A stretch of 64,000 nucleotides of DNA, taken from positions 2,170,001 through 2,234,000 of the forward strand of contig NZ_CAJGZP010000001.1 in assembly GCF_904846155.1 (NCBI RefSeq), read 5' to 3'. Below the pieces are notes generated by a model. The model was not told the DNA's origin. It saw only the letters and a list, made by a program, of their open reading frames with translations, and searched no databases. A program made the position numbers and the translations under genes. Shown here piece by piece: positions 57,565-64,000 of this stretch (position 1 is the first letter of the stretch; each line of letters begins with the position of its first letter). Source of the DNA: Psychrobacter fulvigenes. Its GTDB lineage: Bacteria; Pseudomonadota; Gammaproteobacteria; Pseudomonadales; Moraxellaceae.

Positions 57565-57597
57565 AAAAAAACCAGCATTTAAATGCTGGTTTTTTTT
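57565..57597. terminator. Bidirectional terminator between ilvD and the serine hydrolase
   Basis: AAAAAACCAGCATTT and AAATGCTGGTTTTTT form a near-perfect stem with T-runs in both directions. Confidence 0.85.
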
Positions 57598-57609
57598 GTA
57601 GCAGCTGCA

Positions 57610-58974
57610 TTAAAGGGTGTCATCAATATACGCTAACAAAGCTTCCGTCAGCGCAAACTGACGTATATCATTCAGCATGGTCACATCAAAATTATGCACG
57701 AAGGCAAACGATAATTGCCGTGTAGGGTCACACCATGCAACCGAGCCATTATAGCCCATATGACCAAAACCCGACTCAGCATCAGTATTATCACCAATAC
57801 TAAATAATCGATGATAGCCCAAACGCCAATTCATATGCGCAGGCATGACGGCATCTCGACCACTCACTTGTGGCGTCGCTAGTTGCGCGAATGTCGCTGC
57901 ATCAATAAGCGTTTGTCCTTGCCATGTGCCGCCGTTAGCGAGTAGCGCATACACCCTTGCCAACGCTTGGGCAGAAGCGACGCCATTGGCGGCAGGAATC
58001 ACGGCCTGCATGGTCAGCTTGTCATGATAATCAATAGGCTGCTTGTTAGCAGGTACCAGTGCCGCTCTATAGTTACTGGCATTGATAGCAGCATGATCAA
58101 AATATAAGCGATTGATTTTATTGGCGCTTAGCCTCTCGTTAGCCGACTCAAGATTGCTGTCAGTACTGGCAAGCTGTTGCCAACGCTGATAACTTGGCAA
58201 GCTGGCATAAGTCGCCAATGTCTGCTCAGAGTCCGGCTTTAAGGTCGGCTTATGGCGTTTGCTACGCAATTGGCCACTGTCTGCTTTTGACGTCTCAAAA
58301 TCTTTGACCAGTTTGGCAACCTCATCTACTTTATTATCTGGCACTCCAAAATAGCAGCTATCAGCGATGCCTAACGGCTCTGTCAAATAACGCTGTAACG
58401 CATCAGCAAGCGACATATCAGTGACAGCTTCTATCAGGCCCCCAACTATCCAGCCATACACCAAGGCACTATAGGAAGAATCATAAGCGCTGGCATTATC
58501 AGGCTCAGTGATTGGCATGGCTGCGACTTTTGCTAGCATCGCCTCCCAATCAAGAAAGGTTTCGCTATCGGCATCGATAGAATTAAGCGCAAATAAGTTG
58601 GCTTGATGCGACAGCACAGCACGTAGCGTGATGTCTGCTTTGCCATTATTGGCAAATGCTGCCCAGTAATCAGCGATCGGCTTATCATAGTCAAGCAAGC
58701 CGTTTGACACTAATACATGCACCAACGTCGCGAGCACGCCTTTACCAGTCGAAAAATTAATGGACAGCGTATCTGACTGCCAAGGCTTATCCGCCTGCGC
58801 CATACCCACACTTGCCTTTGCGATGCAGTTACCCGCTTGATAAACAACCAATGAACCGCCCGCGGGCGCATCATCTAGCTGCAAGTCAGTCAGTAACTGT
58901 TGCAATTTCTGTTGGATTTCAGCATTAATAAAACTACGCTGTTGATGACTTTTTTTATCATTGTTGTCTGTCAT
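57610..58974 (-). CDS. Serine hydrolase of the beta-lactamase / EstB family
   Basis: 454 residues. The class C-type fold is indicated by SxxK in FSTGKGV (Ser75, Lys78) and a tyrosine in AYDSSYSALVYGW, plus a C-terminal GFGHMGYNGSVAW matching the HxG-type box. A region of roughly 90 residues (about 225-320, with TSKADSGQLRSKRHK) is inserted relative to short members. No signal peptide, so cytoplasmic and more likely esterase than beta-lactamase. TGGAG precedes ATG 58974. Confidence 0.8.
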   Translation of the reverse strand: MTDNNDKKSHQQRSFINAEIQQKLQQLLTDLQLDDAPAGGSLVVYQAGNCIAKASVGMAQADKPWQSDTLSINFSTGKGVLATLVHVLVSNGLLDYDKPIADYWAAFANNGKADITLRAVLSHQANLFALNSIDADSETFLDWEAMLAKVAAMPITEPDNASAYDSSYSALVYGWIVGGLIEAVTDMSLADALQRYLTEPLGIADSCYFGVPDNKVDEVAKLVKDFETSKADSGQLRSKRHKPTLKPDSEQTLATYASLPSYQRWQQLASTDSNLESANERLSANKINRLYFDHAAINASNYRAALVPANKQPIDYHDKLTMQAVIPAANGVASAQALARVYALLANGGTWQGQTLIDAATFAQLATPQVSGRDAVMPAHMNWRLGYHRLFSIGDNTDAESGFGHMGYNGSVAWCDPTRQLSFAFVHNFDVTMLNDIRQFALTEALLAYIDDTL

Positions 58975-58995
58975 TGTGGCTCCATTCGTTATTAT

Positions 58996-59013
58996 GATCT
59001 GTTGAACATTCAA
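58996..59013 (-). repeat. Dispersed motif copy 4 (reverse orientation)
   Basis: The minus strand reads TTGAATGTTCAACAGATC, 22-39 nt upstream of the serine hydrolase start, the only copy so close to a start codon. Confidence 0.5.
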
Positions 59014-59033
59014 TTATTGGAACTGCGGATAAT

Positions 59034-59063
59034 AAAACAGGCCACCAACTGGTCGCCCGTTTT
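59034..59063 (-). terminator. Imperfect terminator after the DUF442 phosphatase gene
   Basis: AAAAC and GTTTT flank an inner stem of GGC/ACC pairing GGT/GCC with one C:C mismatch. T-runs occur on both sides. Confidence 0.45.
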
Positions 59064-59103
59064 TAAACTATATACTTTTTTTAGTGACCGATACGACTGT
59101 TTT

Positions 59104-59622
59104 TTAACGCGGCACTAATAGTCGATTATGCACTTCTTGCTCAAGGCTATCATCCAACCCATGACTACGCCCACGCTCCATCGCAGTGTCCATCTTACGC
59201 CCACGTAACCAACCTGCACGTAATGCCATTGCCGCTCCAGCACGATTGCCAGATCCACAGTGCATGGCAACTTTTTTGCCATGGTATTGACGCAATATAT
59301 TATCAAACGCCAATATCTTGAGCTGCTTTAAATCATCTGCACCGCCTATTGGAAGCTGCTCGTAATACATACCTGCTTGCCTCACTGCTGCCGCTTCATC
59401 AAAACTAAGCTCCTCATCAGGCTGCAAGTTGATGACGAGCTCAACCCCTGCTTTTGCTAAGGCAGTTATTTTTTCATCATCAAGCGCACCGCAAACGATG
59501 GTTTGATTGTCAGGACGGAAATAAGGATCTAAAGAGTTGGCAAGATCAATACCGTTATCCGCGTCGTTGTTGGCAGCGTCATTAGCGGTCGATTCAGAAT
59601 GAGTGTGTTGAGTCATGGTCAT
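59104..59622 (-). CDS. DUF442-type protein tyrosine phosphatase-like protein
   Basis: 172 residues. The active-site loop is HCGSGNRAG (Cys-x4-Arg), as in the DUF442/TIGR01244 family, whose members include sulfide-detoxification phosphatase-like domains (Blh). The start DPYFRPDNQTIVCGALDDEKI and INLQPDEE are also typical. The first 30 residues are Asn/Asp/Ala-rich. The substrate is not known; a role in sulfide metabolism is only a family-based guess. Confidence 0.8.
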   Translation of the reverse strand: MTMTQHTHSESTANDAANNDADNGIDLANSLDPYFRPDNQTIVCGALDDEKITALAKAGVELVINLQPDEELSFDEAAAVRQAGMYYEQLPIGGADDLKQLKILAFDNILRQYHGKKVAMHCGSGNRAGAAMALRAGWLRGRKMDTAMERGRSHGLDDSLEQEVHNRLLVPR

Positions 59623-59724
59623 AATTTTAAAAGTAATAATATTAAGGAAAATGGGTTGATTAGGAGCTATTTAGAATTCAGCTATCGTACTGATAGCTGA
59701 ACTTTATACAGCTTGTAGCAGTTT

Positions 59725-60642
59725 TTATGCGTCGTCTGCAAGCAGCTTGATATCACCCGCTAGATGCGGCTTATCGTTTTTGGAACTATACAAGCCAAAA
59801 TGACAAACATCCTCTGGCGTCTCAAGCTTAACGACTGGCTCTGCTATCAGCTCCACTTCCGCTGGCAAGAAAATCGGTAGCTTGAAAGAAACCTCAACGC
59901 TGCAAGCATCAGGCAAATCTCCCATCATCGCCAAGCATTTCGCTTTGGACCACATGCCATGAGCAATGGCTTTAGGGAAACCAAACGCCCGTGCTGATAA
60001 TGAGTGTAAATGAATGAGATTAAAATCTCCTGAAATAAAGGCATAGCGACGGCCGATATCTTCTGGTACTTCAAAGACACTATGTACCCCATCAGCATCA
60101 GGAATTGGCTTGACCGTTACAGGACGCGGCTTACTCTTAGCACCTTTCTTAGTATCAGGCTTTTTGCCGCGAGCCAAATAAGTCGAGGTTCCTTGCCAAA
60201 TAGTCTCGTCTTGAGACTTGATGGTAGTCACAAAATCAAACTGCTGACCTTGCGCATGGTCGCGTAAATTATCAAACGCCACCGACATACTGACCGTCTC
60301 ACGCTCACCGATAGGACGATACTGAGTGACACTGTTATCGACATGCACCAAACCTAACATCGCAAATGGAAACGGCTCTTTGACCATCATATTCATTTGT
60401 AACGCCTGCGATAGCACCGAAAAATAGGTAATAGGCACTTTACCATTGTCAGCAAAACCACAGATTTTGCGATAGTCTTTGAGGTTACTCTGATCAATGT
60501 GCAAATCATTTACATAATAAGTCGCTTGCGGTAACTCATCTTTACCGACTTTGGCATTATCACCGATAGGCAACAAGCTTTTGATAATATTAGCGTAAGT
60601 GGTATGCGCTTTTGGCAACGCATCATAATGTTTATCTGACAT
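59725..60642 (-). CDS. MaoC-like hydratase/dehydratase, HtdX-like
   Basis: 305 residues with a double hotdog fold. The C-terminal hydratase motif includes AFISGDFNLIHLHSLSARAFGFPKAIAHGMW, with catalytic Asp and His in DFNLIH. These enzymes hydrate trans-2-enoyl or dehydrate R-3-hydroxyacyl thioesters. It follows fabG4 by 300 bp, across a terminator, in the same direction as mycobacterial htdX after fabG4. The middle contains a Lys/Pro-rich linker (KKPDTKKGAKSKPRPV). Confidence 0.84.
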   Translation of the reverse strand: MSDKHYDALPKAHTTYANIIKSLLPIGDNAKVGKDELPQATYYVNDLHIDQSNLKDYRKICGFADNGKVPITYFSVLSQALQMNMMVKEPFPFAMLGLVHVDNSVTQYRPIGERETVSMSVAFDNLRDHAQGQQFDFVTTIKSQDETIWQGTSTYLARGKKPDTKKGAKSKPRPVTVKPIPDADGVHSVFEVPEDIGRRYAFISGDFNLIHLHSLSARAFGFPKAIAHGMWSKAKCLAMMGDLPDACSVEVSFKLPIFLPAEVELIAEPVVKLETPEDVCHFGLYSSKNDKPHLAGDIKLLADDA

Positions 60643-60828
60643 AAATCAATCCTAAGTGTGGGGCTTAAACAAAGTATTTTTAGCCCAACTATTGAGCCAT
60701 TGCGTATCTCTTACAGCTCTCAGCAAGCTTAACAACTTGACCTAAAATGATCATTATAATCGACAGGATGGCTGAATACAAAAGTTGTAAACACTGGTTG
60801 AGCGTATTGTTGCTGTGTTTTTATCATA

Positions 60829-60854
60829 AAAAGCCGCCCTTGGGCAGCTTTTTC
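60829..60854 (-). terminator. Rho-independent terminator after fabG4
   Basis: AAAAAGC-GCCC and GGGC-GCTTTTT pair with a bulge around TT; on the minus strand T5 follows. It lies between fabG4 and the MaoC gene, so the two may be partly separate units. Confidence 0.7.
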
Positions 60855-60942
60855 ACTGTCAATTGATATTTTTTGGTAAGTATTTGTGATTAATTTAAAT
60901 AAACACCAATAATATCAGAGTCTTAGTTATAAACAACTACTA

Positions 60943-62343
60943 TTAAGCACCGAGCAAGCTTTGACCACAGACACGTACTATATTGCCATTGAGGCCGCCG
61001 GATGCAGGAGAAGCTAACCAAGCAATGGTTTCAGCCACGTCGACAGGTAATCCACCTTGGCTCATTGAGTTCATACGGCGACCCGCTTCACGAATGGCAA
61101 ATGGAATCGCTTCTGTCATCTGAGTTTCGATGAACCCTGGAGCAACCGCATTAATCGTCATGCCTTTGTCATTGTCTGCCAATTGTTTGGCAGTCGCATC
61201 GACCAATCCAATCACGCCAGCTTTAGAGGTCGCATAGTTGGTTTGACCTAGGTTACCTGCGATACCCGAGATTGACGAGACACAAACGATGCGCGCATCA
61301 TTCTTTAGGACGTTATTGTCAAGTAAGTAGCGGTTGATCTTAGCGATACTGGCAAGGTTGATATTGATGACCATGTCCCACTTCTGCTCATCCATTTTTG
61401 CCAGCGTCTTATCACGGGTTACACCAGCATTATGGATAATAGCATCAAGACCCCCGCGTTTTTCGGCAGCATCTGCAATCTGTGCGCCCGCATCATCACT
61501 GGTGATATCTACCATCAACGTCGAACCACTGATTTCGCTTGCGACTTTTTGTAGGTCCGCTTGCTGCTGCGGCACGTCAAGACAGATCACATGCGCGCCT
61601 TCACGAGCCAATACGCGAGCCATGGCTTCACCGATACCGCGGCTTGCGCCAGTGACCAGCATGGTTTTGCCGCCCAGTGGCTGCGTCCAATCTACTTCTA
61701 CAGCCGATCCTTGACCGACACGTACTACCTGACCTGATACATAGGCTGAGCGTGCTGAAGTAAAGAAACGCAGCGTCGAATCCAGGTTTGACTCAGCACC
61801 TTTTGAGACATAGATCAATTGCGCGGTGATACCACGTTTGAACTCTTTACCAACAGACTTCACAAACCCTTCAAGCGCACGCTGAGCTAGTGCCGTATCG
61901 ATATCTGTAATCTCTTCAGGTGGGCGGCCAATGATAATCACCCGACCTGACTTGTCCACGCGGCGCGCGACAAAATGAAAGAACTCATAAACTTGCTTTA
62001 GCTCATCTGCATTGCTCACGTTACTGGCATCAAACAGCAGCACTTTGAACTTATCTTCACTGCCCGTATTGGCTTTGGCGTCGATGTTTGCATCAGCAAG
62101 TGCGTCTTTGATGCTATCACTGCTATTCACAAAAACTTCAGTATGCAAATCAGACAAAATACGAGCGACTGATTGGCTCACACTTTTATCATCACCAGTG
62201 GCTGAGCCAACCAAGACACTACCGCGTACCAAACGCTCACCGCTCTCAAAGCGATCAAGGGTTACTGGTAGCGGTAAACCTAAGTTTTTAGCAACTTTTT
62301 TACCAATAGAAGATTGTACAAAATTACCATAACGATCTGACAT
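60943..62343 (-). CDS. High-molecular-weight 3-oxoacyl reductase, FabG4-like
   Basis: 466 residues, nearly twice a normal FabG. The N-terminal 205 residues form a flavodoxin/Rossmann-like half without cofactor motif (FKVLLFDASNVS). The C-terminal half is a standard ketoacyl reductase: LVTGASRGIGEA, NAGVTRD, catalytic Ser and Tyr in CVSSISGIAGNLGQTNYATSK and APGFIETQMTEA. This size and layout match M. tuberculosis FabG4 (Rv0242c). It reduces 3-oxoacyl thioesters, probably CoA forms. Confidence 0.87.
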   Translation of the reverse strand: MSDRYGNFVQSSIGKKVAKNLGLPLPVTLDRFESGERLVRGSVLVGSATGDDKSVSQSVARILSDLHTEVFVNSSDSIKDALADANIDAKANTGSEDKFKVLLFDASNVSNADELKQVYEFFHFVARRVDKSGRVIIIGRPPEEITDIDTALAQRALEGFVKSVGKEFKRGITAQLIYVSKGAESNLDSTLRFFTSARSAYVSGQVVRVGQGSAVEVDWTQPLGGKTMLVTGASRGIGEAMARVLAREGAHVICLDVPQQQADLQKVASEISGSTLMVDITSDDAGAQIADAAEKRGGLDAIIHNAGVTRDKTLAKMDEQKWDMVININLASIAKINRYLLDNNVLKNDARIVCVSSISGIAGNLGQTNYATSKAGVIGLVDATAKQLADNDKGMTINAVAPGFIETQMTEAIPFAIREAGRRMNSMSQGGLPVDVAETIAWLASPASGGLNGNIVRVCGQSLLGA

Positions 62344-63055
62344 AAAATACTCCTGTTCTTGTGAATGAAAATATTGATTGATAGTTATAAAATGAATGTA
62401 CCTTAAATAAACATACCTTTAATAAACGTGCCTAGTGCCTATATTAATATACCTATATAGGTACAACTATTAAGAATGCAGCCATTATAAAGGCTCATTG
62501 TCACCACGATTATTAATAATTATTAGTCTTTAGTAAGTAAGCTTCAAGCCGTCACAACTATACACACCTAGTGCAAGCATGTCCAAAAGTCAAGGATATA
62601 CATGATAACCAATGAATATGTCAATAGCTGTCAATAAAAGGGACAAAACGAGTCAGTTACTTTCTCTCTATTAAAAAAACTTGCGCTTATGTTAGAATCA
62701 AGCCTAGAAGTTATGGCTAAGATAAACATTGATAACAATATATTATCAGATAAGTGTTCAAGCAATACTAATAATTAATACTGACCAGTGCACATATTTA
62801 ATGTTTACTTAGCTTCTAACATACGTTATTTAACTTGTTATAGTCATATAATGGCATGGTAAAAATTAGTATCATCAGGCATTAATATTCTATAAGTGGA
62901 TACCCTGTCCTACTCTACTTATCATACTTTTTACTTATCATAATATTTAACTATTTTCGTTTTTTGTCATAACCTTGCTTATTGTTGTTTTACACCATAT
63001 TTGCCTCTACTTTTTATCACTCCATTTACACCCACTCTTTTTTAAGGATAATTTT
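62344..63055. other. Divergent intergenic region fabG4 / thiolase
   Basis: 712 bp, AT-rich and without open frames. Promoters for both divergent genes must lie here. It contains the 14-bp perfect palindrome at 62450-62463. Nothing else stands out. Confidence 0.45.
62450..62463. promoter_or_regulatory. Operator-like palindrome TACCTATATAGGTA
   Basis: A perfect 14-bp dyad about 107 nt upstream of fabG4 and 590 nt from the thiolase gene. It may bind a repressor of the fatty-acyl divergon; the site is AT-rich, so chance is possible. Confidence 0.35.
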
Positions 63056-64000
63056 ATGAGTAACAAAAAAGACAGTCCGATCGTTGAAAGCTCAGTTGTA
63101 AAAAGCTCCGTTGTCAAAAAAACTGCTGCAGCAACTGACAACAAACAAGCCAGTGCTCAAACCAAAGGCAGCACTAAAAAAAACACTGACAACTATGACT
63201 CAATCGCTGAGCTCAAAAAAGCGACCGACATCGTTGATGAGAGTGCAAAAGATAATACTACCGATAGCCAAGCTCAGAAAAAAGCCAAGCTTAAAGATGA
63301 GTTAATCAACGAATCCAAAGAAGCGAGCGCTATGGAAACTGAGACTGACGCTAGCGCTACCAAAAAACCAGCATCAAAAACCAATGAACAGAGTGAGAAA
63401 AAGATGGAAGATACGACCGCAAAAAAACCAACGACTGCTGCTAAAAGCACTGCATCTACAAAAAGCGCTGCCGCTACGAAAACTGCTACCAAAAAGACCA
63501 CCAGCACTGCTGCTAAAAAGACAACACGTACCGCTAAAAAAACCAATAACTCTAAACTGAGTGCTGGTCAACATCGCGTTGCTATCTTAGGTGCTAACCG
63601 TATTCCTTTTGCACGTTCAAACGGCCCATACTCAGATGCCAGCAACACTGACATGCTGACAGCTGCGCTTAACGGTTTGGTAGAGCGTTACAACCTAGAA
63701 GGTGAGCGTATGGGTGAAGTGGTCGCAGGCGCCGTACTTAAGCTTAGCCGTGACTTAAACCTAACTCGTGAAGCCGCTCTTAATACGGCTTTGGATCCGC
63801 ACACGCCAACTTATGATGTCTCTCAAGCTTGTGGTACTGGCTTGCAAGCGACCTTTACCGCAGCGAACAAAATCGCACTTGGCATCATCGACTCAGCCAT
63901 TACGGGCGGTGTTGATACCACCTCAGACGCTCCGATCTCTATCGGTGACGGCCTACGCAAAGTCATTCTAAAACTAGGCGCAGCCAAGAATAATAAGCAA
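63056..64000 (+). CDS. Thiolase (acetyl-CoA acyltransferase) with a Lys/Ala-rich N-terminal tail, partial
   Basis: The frame begins at ATG 63056 after AAGGA and runs off the right edge at residue 315. Residues 1-170 are a low-complexity tail, first mixed charged and then Lys/Ala/Thr-rich (AAKSTASTKSAAATKTATKK), similar in composition to histone H1-like tails. The thiolase begins near 172 (HRVAILGANRIPFARSNGPY) and has its nucleophile, Cys259, in SQACGTGLQATFTAAN. It would cleave or form 3-oxoacyl-CoA. Divergent fabG4 and maoC suggest the FadA2/FadI role. It is absent from a stop-to-stop listing because its end is outside. Confidence 0.85.
   Translation, partial: MSNKKDSPIVESSVVKSSVVKKTAAATDNKQASAQTKGSTKKNTDNYDSIAELKKATDIVDESAKDNTTDSQAQKKAKLKDELINESKEASAMETETDASATKKPASKTNEQSEKKMEDTTAKKPTTAAKSTASTKSAAATKTATKKTTSTAAKKTTRTAKKTNNSKLSAGQHRVAILGANRIPFARSNGPYSDASNTDMLTAALNGLVERYNLEGERMGEVVAGAVLKLSRDLNLTREAALNTALDPHTPTYDVSQACGTGLQATFTAANKIALGIIDSAITGGVDTTSDAPISIGDGLRKVILKLGAAKNNKQ

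Noticed and set aside
63274..63574. Antisense frames in the thiolase tail region
   Set aside because: The Val/Ala/Phe-rich product is the mirror of the Lys/Ala-rich coding strand, a composition artefact.
1..64000. tRNA, rRNA, CRISPR arrays, prophage and toxin-antitoxin pairs
   Set aside because: Looked for in the intergenic regions and not found; a covariance search (tRNAscan-SE, Infernal) was not possible here and could still find a small RNA.

Overview
The window looks like chromosome from a gammaproteobacterium of the Moraxellaceae, most probably Psychrobacter. This is inferred from protein resemblance, the moderately AT-rich composition, an isolated GspL/GspM pair, two uptake routes for betaine-type solutes, and a thiolase and other core enzymes carrying long low-complexity tails. 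No rRNA, tRNA, CRISPR array or prophage was recognised. Nearly everything is housekeeping; the accessory DNA is three insertion sequences, small palindromic repeats and a few AT-rich orphan genes.

Layout. 1-3.4 kb: the end of nrdB, its ferredoxin partner yfaE, an IS3-family element lying in the loop of the shared yfaE/protease terminator, and a DegS-like protease. 3.7-12.1 kb: a Nif3-like protein, two lytic transglycosylases (MltF-like and an MltD with seven LysM repeats) facing each other across a terminator, a small exported protein and a CNNM/CBS membrane protein. 12.5-19.4 kb: yajC-secD-secF, a MATE exporter and azlCD. 19.5-30.7 kb, all minus strand: purF, cvpA, pyrD, a DUF4870-like protein, gspM, gspL, sixA, gpsA, a nitroreductase, zapE and an alpha/beta hydrolase. 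31.2-33.7 kb: a lipoprotein and xseA-xseB. 33.7-36.8 kb: an AT-rich gene ending in an RNSFAH (HEPN/MltR-like) motif, broken by an IS3-family and an IS5-family element. 37-45.4 kb, minus strand: pncB, a lipoprotein Trx-MsrA-MsrB fusion, a betaine-type ABC transporter (ATPase plus fused binding protein-permease) and an aldehyde dehydrogenase. 45.8-49 kb: lipB, ppa, a small membrane-anchored protein and two AT-rich orphans. 49.2-54.4 kb, minus strand: an SDR, a DusB-type enzyme, a BCCT transporter and a HIT protein. 54.5-64 kb: an unknown protein, ilvD, a serine beta-lactamase-fold hydrolase, a DUF442 phosphatase, and a MaoC / FabG4 pair divergent from a thiolase that runs off the end.

How the genes fit together. 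SecD, SecF and YajC form the accessory part of the Sec translocon, which the many lipoproteins and exported proteins depend on. GspL and GspM are the inner-membrane platform of a type II secretion system whose other genes lie elsewhere. The ABC transporter and BCCT carrier both point to osmotic adaptation. The MaoC-FabG4-thiolase divergon matches the htdX-fabG4-fadA2 arrangement of mycobacteria and can supply three consecutive steps of a fatty-acyl cycle.

The points I rate highest are the terminator split by an IS, the HEPN/MltR-like gene broken twice, the IS5 transposase whose middle segment is displaced in frame between two A6 tracts, a family of about 110-140 bp palindromic repeats sharing TATAGTC-like ends, and low-complexity extensions on core enzymes. 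I did not find a convincing new multi-gene system.
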